Below, piece by piece: positions 8,722-18,793 of a stretch of DNA of 64,000 nt (within the stretch, counting starts at the first letter, position 1; each line of letters starts with the position of its first letter). Source of the stretch: Trichosphaerium sp. ATCC 40318 (lineage: Eukaryota; Discosea; Flabellinia; Trichosidae). The stretch covers positions 1 through 64,000 of the forward strand of contig JALMLS010000183.1 in assembly GCA_038496445.1 (NCBI GenBank). Reading direction: 5' to 3'. The notes beneath the pieces were generated by a model. The model saw only the letters and a list, made by a program, of their open reading frames with translations. It was not told the DNA's origin and searched no databases. The position numbers and the translations under genes were made by a program.

Positions 8722-11700
8722 CTATACCGCCTTTTGTATGCGATTGCGTGTCACGTGTCCCTCTGAAGCTGCTCTGAGCAGTGGCTTATCTTTCCTGCGT
8801 CCACGTCGTGGCTTCAAGCCAGCAACAGAATTTCCCCGCTTTCTTCTTTTTTCTCTCACTTTCTTTTTAACATCTGCAGCTTCCTTATTATGTTTTGAAT
8901 GTACTTGCTCGGAGCGTGCTTCTCTTATATCACCGCGACTAGTTGGAGTAGGTCCATAAAGTGCTTCCTTTTGAAGAAGTGAGAGAGGAACAAAAACTGT
9001 GGTACAGACGGAGGCTCTGTAAAACAAATTGCATACCAATTTGTTCGCCATTCTGTTACTAGACTTCTGGATTCCACCTCCTTTTTTAATCTCTTCTACT
9101 CTAAAAGTGACAACATATCTAATAGAACACGAATATGTTAGACAGCATAGATACAAGGAGTGAGCAAAATGCCTTGTTTCTTACCTAGGGATTGCTTGAT
9201 CTCTAAAGAAGACTACCCATCGCTCATTTGAAAAGACGGGGCTAGCATCCTTTGGTAAGAATACACTATCAAACCCAAGTTCATAAATCTCCGAAAAATC
9301 AAGGCGGTTCTGTGCCTTGTGGAACTCCCTGTGGCACAATATAAGACGTATTGTACAAATGATAGGTATTGCAACGCACCAAAACTTTCCTATACCAACC
9401 TCACATAAAAGCACTTTCTTACCAGTACCAACACTAAGTGATTCTGGAGGAGCATCTAAATAGTAGATTAACAAAAACAATCGCTGTACAAATTTATATC
9501 ACGTGCCTTCTTCAAAGTAAATACCGCGTCCTACAGCATCAGGTTTTTTAGGCAAGTCAAATCCATCAGCTACTACTTGTGCCAAGTTATTCAAATGTTT
9601 GCCTGGTCTAAAGAACTTCAACTCGCTCTTAGGCTCCCTAAAAAAAAAGTCTTTAGTAATCTACACATTCATTCATTGCGATCTAAACTTACCTTAAAGT
9701 GATACGACGTGTTTGATACCGTCTATCGAGCCTAGGATTAACAACACACACGGCGTTTTCTATACTTAATTTGACGTTGGTGGCGCGTCTGGCGTATTCT
9801 TGTAGTATTTTCTCAAGTCCATCAAGTTTTGTTTGATCTCGAACAGGTACAAATTCAGTTCTAGTTGATATATTTCCCTAAACCAAAACTGTCACGTGAT
9901 TTTTCTTTTACGCGAGTTTCTATCACGTGCCTTTAATTTGTCTATTTCTTTGAGCAGTATTTTTGCCTTTCCAATCGTTAGCCCAAGTCGTTTAACGTCA
10001 CGTTGATTCAACTCCAACAACGCCTCTCCAGTAATTTCTTCTTGTCTAAAAAGGCGCCTAATACCTAAGCATGTAGTTTTAGTACGTAGCTATGGAGTTA
10101 TGAATGCGTCTTACTTGCTAATCCAACCGTTTCTAGCCAATGACCAACGTCACTGATAGACCAAGCAGATGGTTTTACCGAAGGTGTTGCGTTGCCGTCC
10201 TTTGTGCCTCGACGACTACTTCCCCTTTTCGCAGATTTAACAAAGTGATTTTTAGAAGAAGATAGAGGAGCTTGTTCGATGTAGTTTGCTTTGTCGACTA
10301 AACAAATAGTCAATAAAAAACACAGCAACAGTTTTAGAAAAACTGACCAGATCCACGTCGTGGCCTTGAACCTTTCCCCAAAGCCTTCAATTTTTCTATT
10401 GCTGAGCGAGACCCATTATCAGCCGCTTTTTTGAGCCAGTGTTTAGCTTGTGGAATAGATTTCGTTTGTCCAAGTTTCCCATTTAGGTGCGATAAACCGA
10501 GCTCGTATTGCGCCACACTGTCTTTATTATTACCAGCTCTATAAACACAAAAAGTTGGTTAACTGGCTTCCAAACAACCAAAAATAAAAAACACAAAAAA
10601 CCCGAAACGCACTTCAGATACCACGTGTACGCCTCTAAAATATCCTTATGACAACCGTAACCACTAATGCGTTTTAGGAATTTTTAAATAGATCACGTGA
10701 AGACCAAAAGAAAACCTGCCCAACTAGCAATATACAAAACGTACTGCTTCAACATGTATCCAACTTTGCGTTGCGCTTTTGGATGTTTCCGTGCTGCTGC
10801 CTTCCTGTACCACTTAAACGCCTTTTTGAAATCAGTGGCAGCTACGCCGGTACCACTTCCATACATACAACCAAGATCGTGCATCGCATCTATACAGTAC
10901 GTGAGCATCAACCAAGATAAAAATAAAAAAGACAACTGTAACAAAAAGTGCACTGACCAACATGGCCCTGACTGGCCGATCTATGTAGCCATTTAATACC
11001 ATCTTTTGCATTTCTTGATGTTCCCACGCCGTGGAGTAACATTGTGCCTAGATATGGCGTACATCAGGTTTATTAATAACTAGTGATGTAATTACCTGTG
11101 CGATATTGAGCGGACATGTGTTTTTGTTTTGCCGCCTTATGAAACCAAAGGAAGGCTTTTGCATCATCTTCTGGTACGCCGTATCCATACAAATAACACT
11201 TTGCGATATTATATTGTGAGTCCGGATCGCCTTGAAGTGCTGCATTGAGGTACCACTAGCAAAAAGAGTTTAAAAATTGTGAATTGAAAGAGTGTATCTA
11301 ACACCAAAAAATATGCACCTCGGAGGCAGCCCTAGCGCAACGGCGTTAGAAACAATATGAATGTGAGCAAATTAAATTATGTAGATACGCACCTTAAACT
11401 TTGTACACAACCGGTACCCGTCTGATAACAGTTTGCAAGATTATATTGGGCCTGTAAAATGCAAAGGTGAGTTTTTTTTTTTTTGATTTGTAATTATTTG
11501 ATTTTGTGAAGTATACTGAATCTTACATCTTTGTGTCCACCTTTTGCCGCCTTTTTATACCACTGAAAAGCCTCTTCAGCAGACTTATCAACGCCAAGAC
11601 CGGAGTCGTACATACAACCGAGGTAGTATTGCGCACGAACATGACCTTGATGTGCTGACTCTTCGAAGCTCTTCTTTGCTTCAGAAAATGACTTTTTACA

Positions 11701-12028
11701 TCCTAGACCTACAACGAAAATAAATCAACAAAAATAATTGGTACTAGTAATACATTCAATTAAAATAAATACGTCGCATATACCGCTTTTTTCAGAGTAT
11801 TCATGTCGCGACACAAATTACAATTGATTTGATTTCATTTTTTTTTCTACCCACGTGCGACGAAGCGGCAGTATGGGGTGAGGGGTATTCGTTTTTGACA
11901 ATGTACGTACCGTACAAGTACATGCGACCGAGTTGACATTGTGAGGACGCATGGCCCTGCGCACTGCCTTCCTTGACACGTAGAAATCGTTCTTTATGTG
12001 CGTCTGTGACGGTTTTGTCACCAGACAT
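8722..12028 (-). CDS. Sel1-repeat / SAM / PARP-like fusion protein
   Basis: Sixteen exons join to 752 aa: 11911-12028, 11527-11708, 11393-11451, 11319-11331 (13 nt), 11096-11255, 10958-11047, 10745-10889, 10613-10663, 10348-10538, 10115-10297, 9931-10064, 9693-9877, 9507-9637, 9380-9455, 9185-9328 and 8722-9118. The N-terminal half (~1-330) is Sel1-type repeats (AQYYLGCMY-SGLGVDKS, YGYGVPEDDAKAF). A SAM domain follows (~380-440: WSISDVGHWLETVGL, EEITGEALLELNQRDVKRLGL). Then comes a PARP catalytic-type domain (~470-630): GFDLP, GRGIYF, LLCEVGIGK, FDSVFLP, NERWVVF, IPRYVVTF. The tail is basic (RRGRRKDK). The triad Tyr (GRGIYF) and Glu (NERW) are present, but the usual HGT His position reads RPG. 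Two introns have GC-AG ends (donors at 9930 and 9506). A role in ADP-ribosyl signalling scaffolded by Sel1/SAM is inferred. Confidence 0.9.
11319..11331 (-). other. 13-nt microexon of the PARP-like gene
   Basis: GGCTGCCTCCGAG is flanked by CTAG and GTGCAT. It is required to join the Sel1 exon ending at 11393 to the one starting at 11255 in frame, completing the helix RAASEWYLNAA. Without it the frame and the Sel1 repeat are both broken. Confidence 0.75.
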
Positions 12029-12547
12029 TGCCGAACTTTTTTGTAGCGTTTAGAAAGAGGAAGTTCTTGATTTACTTGAGTCTATTTTACAAAGACCAAG
12101 TTTATGCGTTCTTGAAGAGCCGAATATCTGATTCGACGCCAAATACGGTGAACAAAAATACCTAAAAGCTAATACCGCTAATTTTTATTGGCGAGAATTC
12201 TTCTGCGTTGACTAATGTGTTACTGGCCTGTTCTCTCAAGATCCTGGATCAACAAGCGCCGCACTGTGTACATTGTATCTTTACATTAGAACGGATAGTA
12301 ACGGAGTATTCAAGTACTGCAAGATACGTCATTCAATCACATTGTCAAAATCAACTTAAAAAGTCGTTAGTGTTAAACGGCTCACACTTAGTTTGAGCCT
12401 TGTTTGAATCGATAGGCATCATAGCAGCGAAGTACGCGATAGATAATATGAGTGTCGGACACCCAAGTAATTATTTCAACGCTGACTCAAGAATTGTAAC
12501 TAGACTTAAAGAGCATACTCAACATTTCCCATTTTATACTTCGAATT
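12029..12547. other. Intergenic region upstream of the PARP-like gene
   Basis: I see no supported gene here; sequence is mixed. A short frame starting at 12448 (MSVGHPSNYFN) runs just before the MORN-type relic and may be part of it. Confidence 0.45.
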
Positions 12548-12722
12548 GATTCAAAGCATTCAGCTTCTTCAAGGAGAGTATAGAGATTGGCTCAAAAGAC
12601 GGTACATTATCAATCCTAGAAAACTACAAGGATGGTAAAAAAGACGGAATGTTTAGAGAGTGGAATAAAACTGGAATGCTACATGCTTTTATTGTAGGCC
12701 AGCATGTGTTTAAGTGTGGATG
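12548..12722 (+). pseudogene. Relic of an F-box/MORN-type repeat gene
   Basis: The frame reads NYKDGKKDGMFREWNKTGML followed by HAFIVGQHV and a TGA. This is the last repeat and tail of the repeat family found intact at 28634-30055 and 44487-45476, whose ends read ENGALVHAFDYVDGK. There is no start codon or F-box part, and the upstream sequence is broken by stops. It lies outside the main F-box cluster. Confidence 0.6.
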
Positions 12723-12877
12723 ACATCACTCCTTACACTAGTTATCTTTTTGCCTTTGAAAGCTCAAAAGCAGGTGCGAAGAGCATCAATAAAGTTTGAA
12801 CAGCAAAGAAGCATTGTAGAACAACTAGTATCAACGAATAAGATTCAATGGTGTTTATTGTTGCGGTATGAACACAT

Positions 12878-13321
12878 TCAAATTCTGATAATATCAAACG
12901 ATTCATCCTGATTGTCAGCTGTTTCAAGGTGAACTCGTTGAAAGTTTGCCTCCCCAGGACCAGCATCTAGTACGTAGGTGGTAGGGTAACGGCGAAGAAC
13001 CTTCGAACCTGAAGGAGTAGTGGAGATCCTCCATAGTTGTTCTATGCGCCCGTCGCACCAGTTACAATACACTGGTAATCCAGAGTGTTCTGCTTCCAAA
13101 CATTTTCCAAGTCCTTCGTTTATTATTCGGTAAACATTAACTCCAATTTCGTTCATAAACCACCATTGGTTTGATAGCTCTGGACTTGAACGCATCAAAG
13201 CAGGGCCGAAGCCATTAATTCCAAGAGCAAAGTCGGTGCCTGATTTTATTATCTGTACTCTATAGGCAGTGCATAAGGTAGCAAGACATAAGATGAAGAA
13301 ATGAAGAGCGAGTGTACGCAT
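12878..13321 (-). CDS. Secreted ricin-B/beta-trefoil lectin-like protein
   Basis: A single exon of 147 codons. Residues 1-19 form a clear signal peptide (MRTLALHFFILCLATLCTA). The mature part reads as a beta-trefoil: NEGLGKCLEA, NWCDGRIEQLWRI (QLW being the Q-x-W signature) and a later LDAG block. Such domains bind galactose-type sugars, so an extracellular lectin is likely. The protein is short, about one trefoil. The family call rests on motif and layout, so the carbohydrate-binding claim is inference. Confidence 0.75.
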   Translation of the reverse strand: MRTLALHFFILCLATLCTAYRVQIIKSGTDFALGINGFGPALMRSSPELSNQWWFMNEIGVNVYRIINEGLGKCLEAEHSGLPVYCNWCDGRIEQLWRISTTPSGSKVLRRYPTTYVLDAGPGEANFQRVHLETADNQDESFDIIRI

Positions 13322-14826
13322 TGTGTATGCTTAGCGTTTATGTTGATGTCAACACAATTTGTTGTGCTACGTTTAAGCTGTCAATGTGAACGGTGTTTTG
13401 GTAGCTTCGCTTATACCAGAATACTACTATACCCTCCAGAGGAGACATGCGGACAACACTAAAGGTGGCTAGTAAAGTGTATGGTTTTTCTTTCTATGAT
13501 CCTTTGATAGCCAACATTAAAATAGGTTGTAGTAAACAATGAAGAACTCTACATCAGCATACGATTTAATAAAAAAAGACCGATAGAACGCGTTGCCTTG
13601 TGAATTGGAGTGAACCGCAGTTTTAACGAGGCAAATTGTTTGAAGCTCAGATATTTAATAAAAAGCACAGTGATAAACCAGTTCGTCGTTTTAAAAACGG
13701 GCAGCCTAAAAACGGTTTTCGTGTTTGGTTTTGTTCTTACCACACGTTACACACTACAGATTCATGGTTTTGTGTGTTCGTATCAGCCGATAGTTTTGAA
13801 TCACACGTGATTCTAATCGTTTTCACGGTTTTAAAACGTCGACACCTGAAAAGCGTTCACCAAATGGTGTTCTTGTTTGGGTAGTTCTCACCGCGCTGCA
13901 GACCACATCATACAATTAGTATTGTGTTGGTTGTATCGGTTCAGCTAAAGTCCGAAAATATAATAGTTAGGCGAAATACTACGTTGCTGCTGGTTCATTT
14001 AGGTGAAGCTAACTACGTCAGTGCGGTTGGGTTGATAAAGTGTGCGTTGATAAGCATACATTGGAACACAATACATTAAAAGATCCAATTACTACATTAC
14101 AAATCCTGACCTTGCTATTTGTTTTCGGGTTGGCTAAAAGTCCTAAAAAAAAGGTGCTACGTACCCATTAATGATTATCACTTACCCCAAAAAGGTATTC
14201 CGAGGCAACACAACTAAACAACACTCATCAGATTGTTGAAAAACCCAACGTTAATAATTTAGTAACTACCTTTAGCCTTTTCTACCACCTTTATAGTTGG
14301 TACTATCGAAATATAACCATTGTTATTTCATGGATTTTTGACTAACACTCAATCATATGCGTCACAGCAAAGCCTAAACAAAAAGTTACATTACACTTTT
14401 GTTATTTGCAGTTAAATCACAGTGTACTGTTGTTCTCAGTAGCAAAATTCTGATGCTCTAGCAGCGCATAACAATTTCCATTCCGATTCAATGCGTTGAC
14501 CTTCCATTCTAGAGCTATTAACTGGCTTTAAATATGCTCTAACACGTGTAAATAACAACTTTCTGTAAAGATGCTCTGTTGTCGAGCCTCCATCAGACCC
14601 ACAACGTCTTCAATTGGTGTATTCTAATATCTGTCAAATCGCCATATTTGAGTAGTACCAAGCAACTACTGACATGAGTGTAGAAACATAAGTTGGTTTG
14701 CAAACATCGCTGCCAAGTTTGTATGGTAGAACCCAACGAGAAAACCGTGGTGTCATTTAAGGAGAGCCAAATTGTACATATCAGAATAAAATGAGTCTGA
14801 ATTTCAGAAGTAAGTTTTTATTAGAA
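13322..14826. other. 1.5-kb non-coding region with hairpin-rich part
   Basis: No gene is supported. 13660-13880 contains short palindromes (GAATCAC-AC-GTGATTC at 13799-13814, CACCA-AA-TGGTG near 13859) and words such as ACGGTTTT and CGTGTT. These recall, on the opposite strand, the array at 662-1302. The remainder is A/T-rich mixed sequence. Confidence 0.45.
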
Positions 14827-16426
14827 TTATCTATCCCTTGCTCTCCCTCTATCTCTAGTCCTGTCTCTGTCTTGCCTATCTCTACGACGATTAGGTCGTC
14901 TATCTGATTCTCTGTATGGATGTGACCGATACCGGGATGAGTATGAAGCTAACAAGAGTTAGCTAAAGAGTTGCAAGAAAAACAAAAAAAAAATTCTAAC
15001 GTTTTGAATCTCGGTGACGCCGGCTTCCATAGCGACCATCACGTCTTGAACTATCTCTTGAGCGATGATCATCTCGTGATCGTCTCTTTCTTGAGTTTCT
15101 GGAATCAGGTGATCCTGATCTAGAACGTCCAGGAGACTCACGTTTTTTAGAAGGAGAAGGAGCCTTTTCTTCTTCAACTTCCTCTTCTTCAATAGATTCC
15201 TCTTCCTCCACGTCATGGTCAGGGTTAACCGATATGTAAGTGGCTTTAGGGAAAGTATACAAACGTTTAATACGCCAAGCAACCTCGTCTATCTCTTGGT
15301 ACGTCAAGGAATCAACTCAAGTCAAAAACTCTGAAAATTAAACAAAAAAATGTCGGAATGGATACGTTCTTTTTCCGCTTCAAACAGGCTCCACCAAGGA
15401 GGGTCTTGTGGAAGCTTTATCTTTAGATCATTTGCGGCCATATTTAAGCATGCTGTTGCAATCACACAAGGTGTGAACATTACTGAGACTGGTGACCGAT
15501 AACTACAAAGAACAACAACAATCAGCTTCACAAACAAAACAAACAAAAAAAAGATGTCACAGTAAAAGTGTCAATGTAATGGTAACGTACCTATCTGATA
15601 TATAGTTCCATGCACGCTGTGCAAGGCCCTCTTTCTCATATAACTTAAGGATAGAGACTAGATAATTGACGAGATACTTGTAAGGATGGTAGACGTATAT
15701 CCGAAATCCCATTTCTTTTAGCATCACACGTTCTGTCACTTTCAATCCAGGCTTCAATTCCCAGTAAATCTATTTCAAACTAACAGTAAGCGTACATTGA
15801 GGCAAGGACGATGTAATTTGATTCAATTTCAAAAAAAAATACCTTAGAACCTGGAACCAGTGCTTTGTGTGACTTTCCCGAGCGCATACGGTCAACGTGG
15901 TAGAATACTTTGATTACGTCACGCATTTTTCGAGGTGTTTCTTCTATCTTTGTAGCCAAGAATACAGACGCCATAGCTACGTTCTAGTATAACATGTCAG
16001 TAAATAAAAAAAAGCGCGTAACGGCAAACTACAAATCTTTTTCCTTTTTGAACGCAAATAAATGAAAGAACTTGCTAATTGTCATCTATTTCGCGTGGAA
16101 ATGATGGTATGAGGTTTAATTTCGAGTAGTTTACCTTAACAAAGTATTTTTTAAATGATTGCAGACAATAGAACCGTTGAAACAAAATTTGACCTGTGGC
16201 GATCGTTACCTGAGGCCTAAAGGCGAAAATTATTTAAAACAAATTGAGCTATTAAAAAAACGCAATTACGCCTGTCGTACATGCGTAATAGGATCCCTGC
16301 TTGCTGTATTAGCTCACATCCGTAGATCCGCAACTTCTCCTCTGTATCAGCGTCAATACCATCCTTACGCGACGGAGTGTATTTTATTTGCGATTTTGTA
16401 AAAATGAAGTTCTCTAGGTACTCCAT
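14827..16426 (-). CDS. Cyclin L (SR-tailed transcription/splicing cyclin)
   Basis: Seven exons (16281-16426, 16135-16216, 15843-15983, 15600-15769, 15366-15502, 15001-15294, 14827-14948) join to 363 aa. The double cyclin box shows RIYGCELIQQAGILLR, PQVTIATGQILFQRFY, MASVFLATKIEETPRKMRDV, ERVMLKEMGFRIYVYHPYKY and LPQDPPWWSLFEAEKEQID, all typical of cyclin L. The C-terminus is an acidic stretch followed by an SR/RD-rich tail (SPGRSRSGSPDSR, RDRQDRDRTRDRGRARDR) typical of nuclear splicing factors. Cyclin L partners CDK11 and links transcription to pre-mRNA splicing. The start at 16426 gives the usual position of the LENF motif; an in-frame upstream ATG at 16729 would add an unlikely leader. Confidence 0.93.
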
Positions 16427-17413
16427 AAGTGCGTGGGACGCGAGAAAACTCAATTTTAGTTTTGGCTTTGCTATTTTCAACTGCTTTCTACAAAAGCTAC
16501 CAACGAATGCGTTGGATAACAAAGTAGGTTGTAGAGGTATAAAAGCATAAGTCGCTAATGGTTTGGAACACGTGCAAGTTGACAAAGAGCCCAATATTAA
16601 AACGGTGTCTCCTTGAAGCTCAAACGCGGTTTTGCGAATGTTAGCGATAAAGAAGAGCGAGGAAACAAGCTGGTTGGTACGAGTTTGGGTTCCTGTGTGA
16701 CTTTGCTGGTAAATATAGGTTATTCCCATTAGTTTTCAGAAAGTAGGAATGGTTTAGGATTTTTGTGTTTTTTTTTGTGTTTTACTAAGCATCCTCCTCA
16801 AATTCATTACAAACAGAACGCCAACACATTAAACACTGCCATTGCGTATACCACAACTAAATTGTTTTTAAACGATGCATCTATAAAAGCGCAAAAGCAG
16901 CATTCCTCTCTCGAAGACCCGTGCATCAGCGCTGTGGTCCCGGATTAGCATATTACTATATGGATTTTAAGCTGACAAACGGATGATTCGTCGGCCTAGA
17001 AAATATCTACTAAAAACTATGATAACTAATATTGCTACAAAAAAGTCCGGAGACGTGCAGGCTCTTGTCAATAAAAATCTTCACGTGGTGCTCCAATGTC
17101 CAAATTGTGTCAAGATACAGACATGTCTCAAGAATATGCAAGTCGTCGCTACAAATAGCAACGACATCAATTTGAAGAATGTCAAGTGTCTCACCCTAAT
17201 AACTCCTGAAACTTTATGGGTGAGACACAAAGTCAGGCACGGACTCAATCACCTTTTTGTCTTTTTACATATCGTATTGTCCGCTTGGTTTTAAGTTGGA
17301 AGTGACCACGATAAGTAACAAAAAAATAGCAAAACTTCTTTGAGTTTTCTTTGAAAAAGTGGTTAAAAGCAAAAAAACCGTCAAGGAATTTCATTTAATA
17401 TTCTAACGTAGCT
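16427..17413. other. Intergenic region, divergent promoters
   Basis: This lies between divergently oriented cyclin L and the F-box/GTPase gene. A plus-strand frame at 16983-17294 (MIRRPRKYLLK...) is open but has no recognisable domain, and its codon pattern is unconvincing; I do not call it a gene. CACGTG sites lie at 16568 and 17083. Confidence 0.5.
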
Positions 17414-18725
17414 ATGGATACATTAATACTGGATGTGTTGGCTTGTATTCTTGAGCATATACATCCAATACCACTTATTGTATTGACGAGTGTTTGTAGA
17501 CGATGGAAAACAATTATCTCACAACTACCTAGTTTGCGTGTGCGTAAAAGAGTGTAGACAACTTTATAACAAACTATTTGACTAGAAAAAAATTACAAAG
17601 TACACTGCCACACGTGTTGAGGGTCAATTTTACTTATTACGCAGTCATAAGCAAGAACCCCAAAGTCAGGTATCTTAATTTTTTTTGAAAATACTATTGC
17701 TTTGACATACTTATGTAGCTCTTGTCGTGGATTATTGGAAGACCAACAGTGTTTGTTTCTGTGACTGACTATCAATTAACTATTTACAACTCATCACACA
17801 AAAAGGTAGCATTACACACGCTTCTGGTTTAGACTTGGTTAAAGTTGTTTAGTTTGTGCTATACTCCATACCTTTGTTGCATACTAGATTCAAAGTAGGG
17901 ACGAGTGTTATCTTTTATCATAAAAACTTCAAGTTTACTTTGACACGTGTATCATTTATCTGGCACGATTACCTGGAATGGAATAAGCAACTATGGTACC
18001 AACTTACTCTATCAAGTGACTTAAAAACCCTAGTGAAATTCAGCAAGTTATTAAACTATATGTGATAGGAAGTTCATTAGTTGGTACTGTTATGGTTTTT
18101 TTTGGGATCGTTAATAAGGTTAAAGGCAAAACTTCTCTTTGTTGGTACTTTTTGGGCGATCGTCCACCAGTAATTGAAGTTTTCCAGGTACCATTATGTT
18201 TTGTATACGGTGTTATGACTTTAAACCACAGCGGCCATATACTGCATTAAGGAGGTTAGATGGTAAACTTAGAAAGCTTTTTGTGTTAGATCTTCATGTC
18301 TTTCAAGCAAGTATTTAATCTTTTTTGATAGAAACCCTTGCATTAACTTTACACAGGTTCATCATGTTCGCGATAGTGCTGTACTTGTTTTTGATGTAAA
18401 CAATACTGAGAGCTTTGATGTTGTCAAATCCCTGGCAACCATAGTTTTGCAGAAATCATTGAAATCAGTTGTTCTTATTGGCAATAAAATTGATGAAGAT
18501 ACCCCAAGACAGGTGGTTAAAGTACTTTTTTTTTCTTTGTTTTTACTTTATACTAGGTAGACTATGTCGAAGCAAAAGCACTAGCCAGGAGTTTGAATTG
18601 TGCTTACTTTGAAACCAGCTCAAGAACTGGACAAGGAGGCAAGAGTGATCTTCTTTTGTTGTCAGGTACTAATTAGCATACTAGTTGAAGAAGTTGTTTT
18701 GCACCTTATTCGTGGAATGATGTAG
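17414..18725 (+). CDS. F-box protein fused to a Ras-like GTPase domain lacking the DxxG motif
   Basis: Ten exons (17414-17539, 17601-17669, 17719-17805, 17853-17995, 18034-18083, 18126-18187, 18232-18297 or -18306, 18357-18512, 18557-18638, 18685-18725) join in frame to about 293 aa. The N-terminus is an F-box (LILDVLACILEHIHPIPL, TSVCRRWKTIISQLPSL). The middle (~45-145) is beta-rich (RPTVFVSVTDYQLTIYNS) and could be PH-like; I cannot confirm this. The C-terminal domain has G1 GSSLVGKTSL, AVLVFDVNNTESFD, G4 GNKID, G5 FETSSRTG and a final VEEVVLHLIRGMM helix. Where small GTPases have DTAGQE the sequence reads DLHVF. The last intron has a GC donor (18639). A nucleotide-binding switch coupled to a ubiquitin-ligase adaptor is inferred. 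Confidence 0.82.
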
Positions 18726-18793
18726 AAACGCTGAAGTATTAATATTAACAATCTAATGTGACATACAATGTAAAGAACAAAACGGTTTATTAT

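Noticed and set aside
16983-17294. Plus-strand frame of 103 codons
   Set aside because: No recognisable domain, signal or neighbour logic; kept as intergenic.
17990-18040. Apparent frameshift between the F-box part and the GTPase part
   Set aside because: A 38-nt intron (17996-18033, GTACCA..CCTAG) joins the two frames in phase, so no frameshift is needed.
18639-18684. A 19-nt GT-AG intron (GTACTA..ACTAG) inside the last junction of the F-box/GTPase gene
   Set aside because: A 46-nt GC-AG intron ending at the same acceptor gives the canonical RTGQGVEEV joint and a normal intron size.
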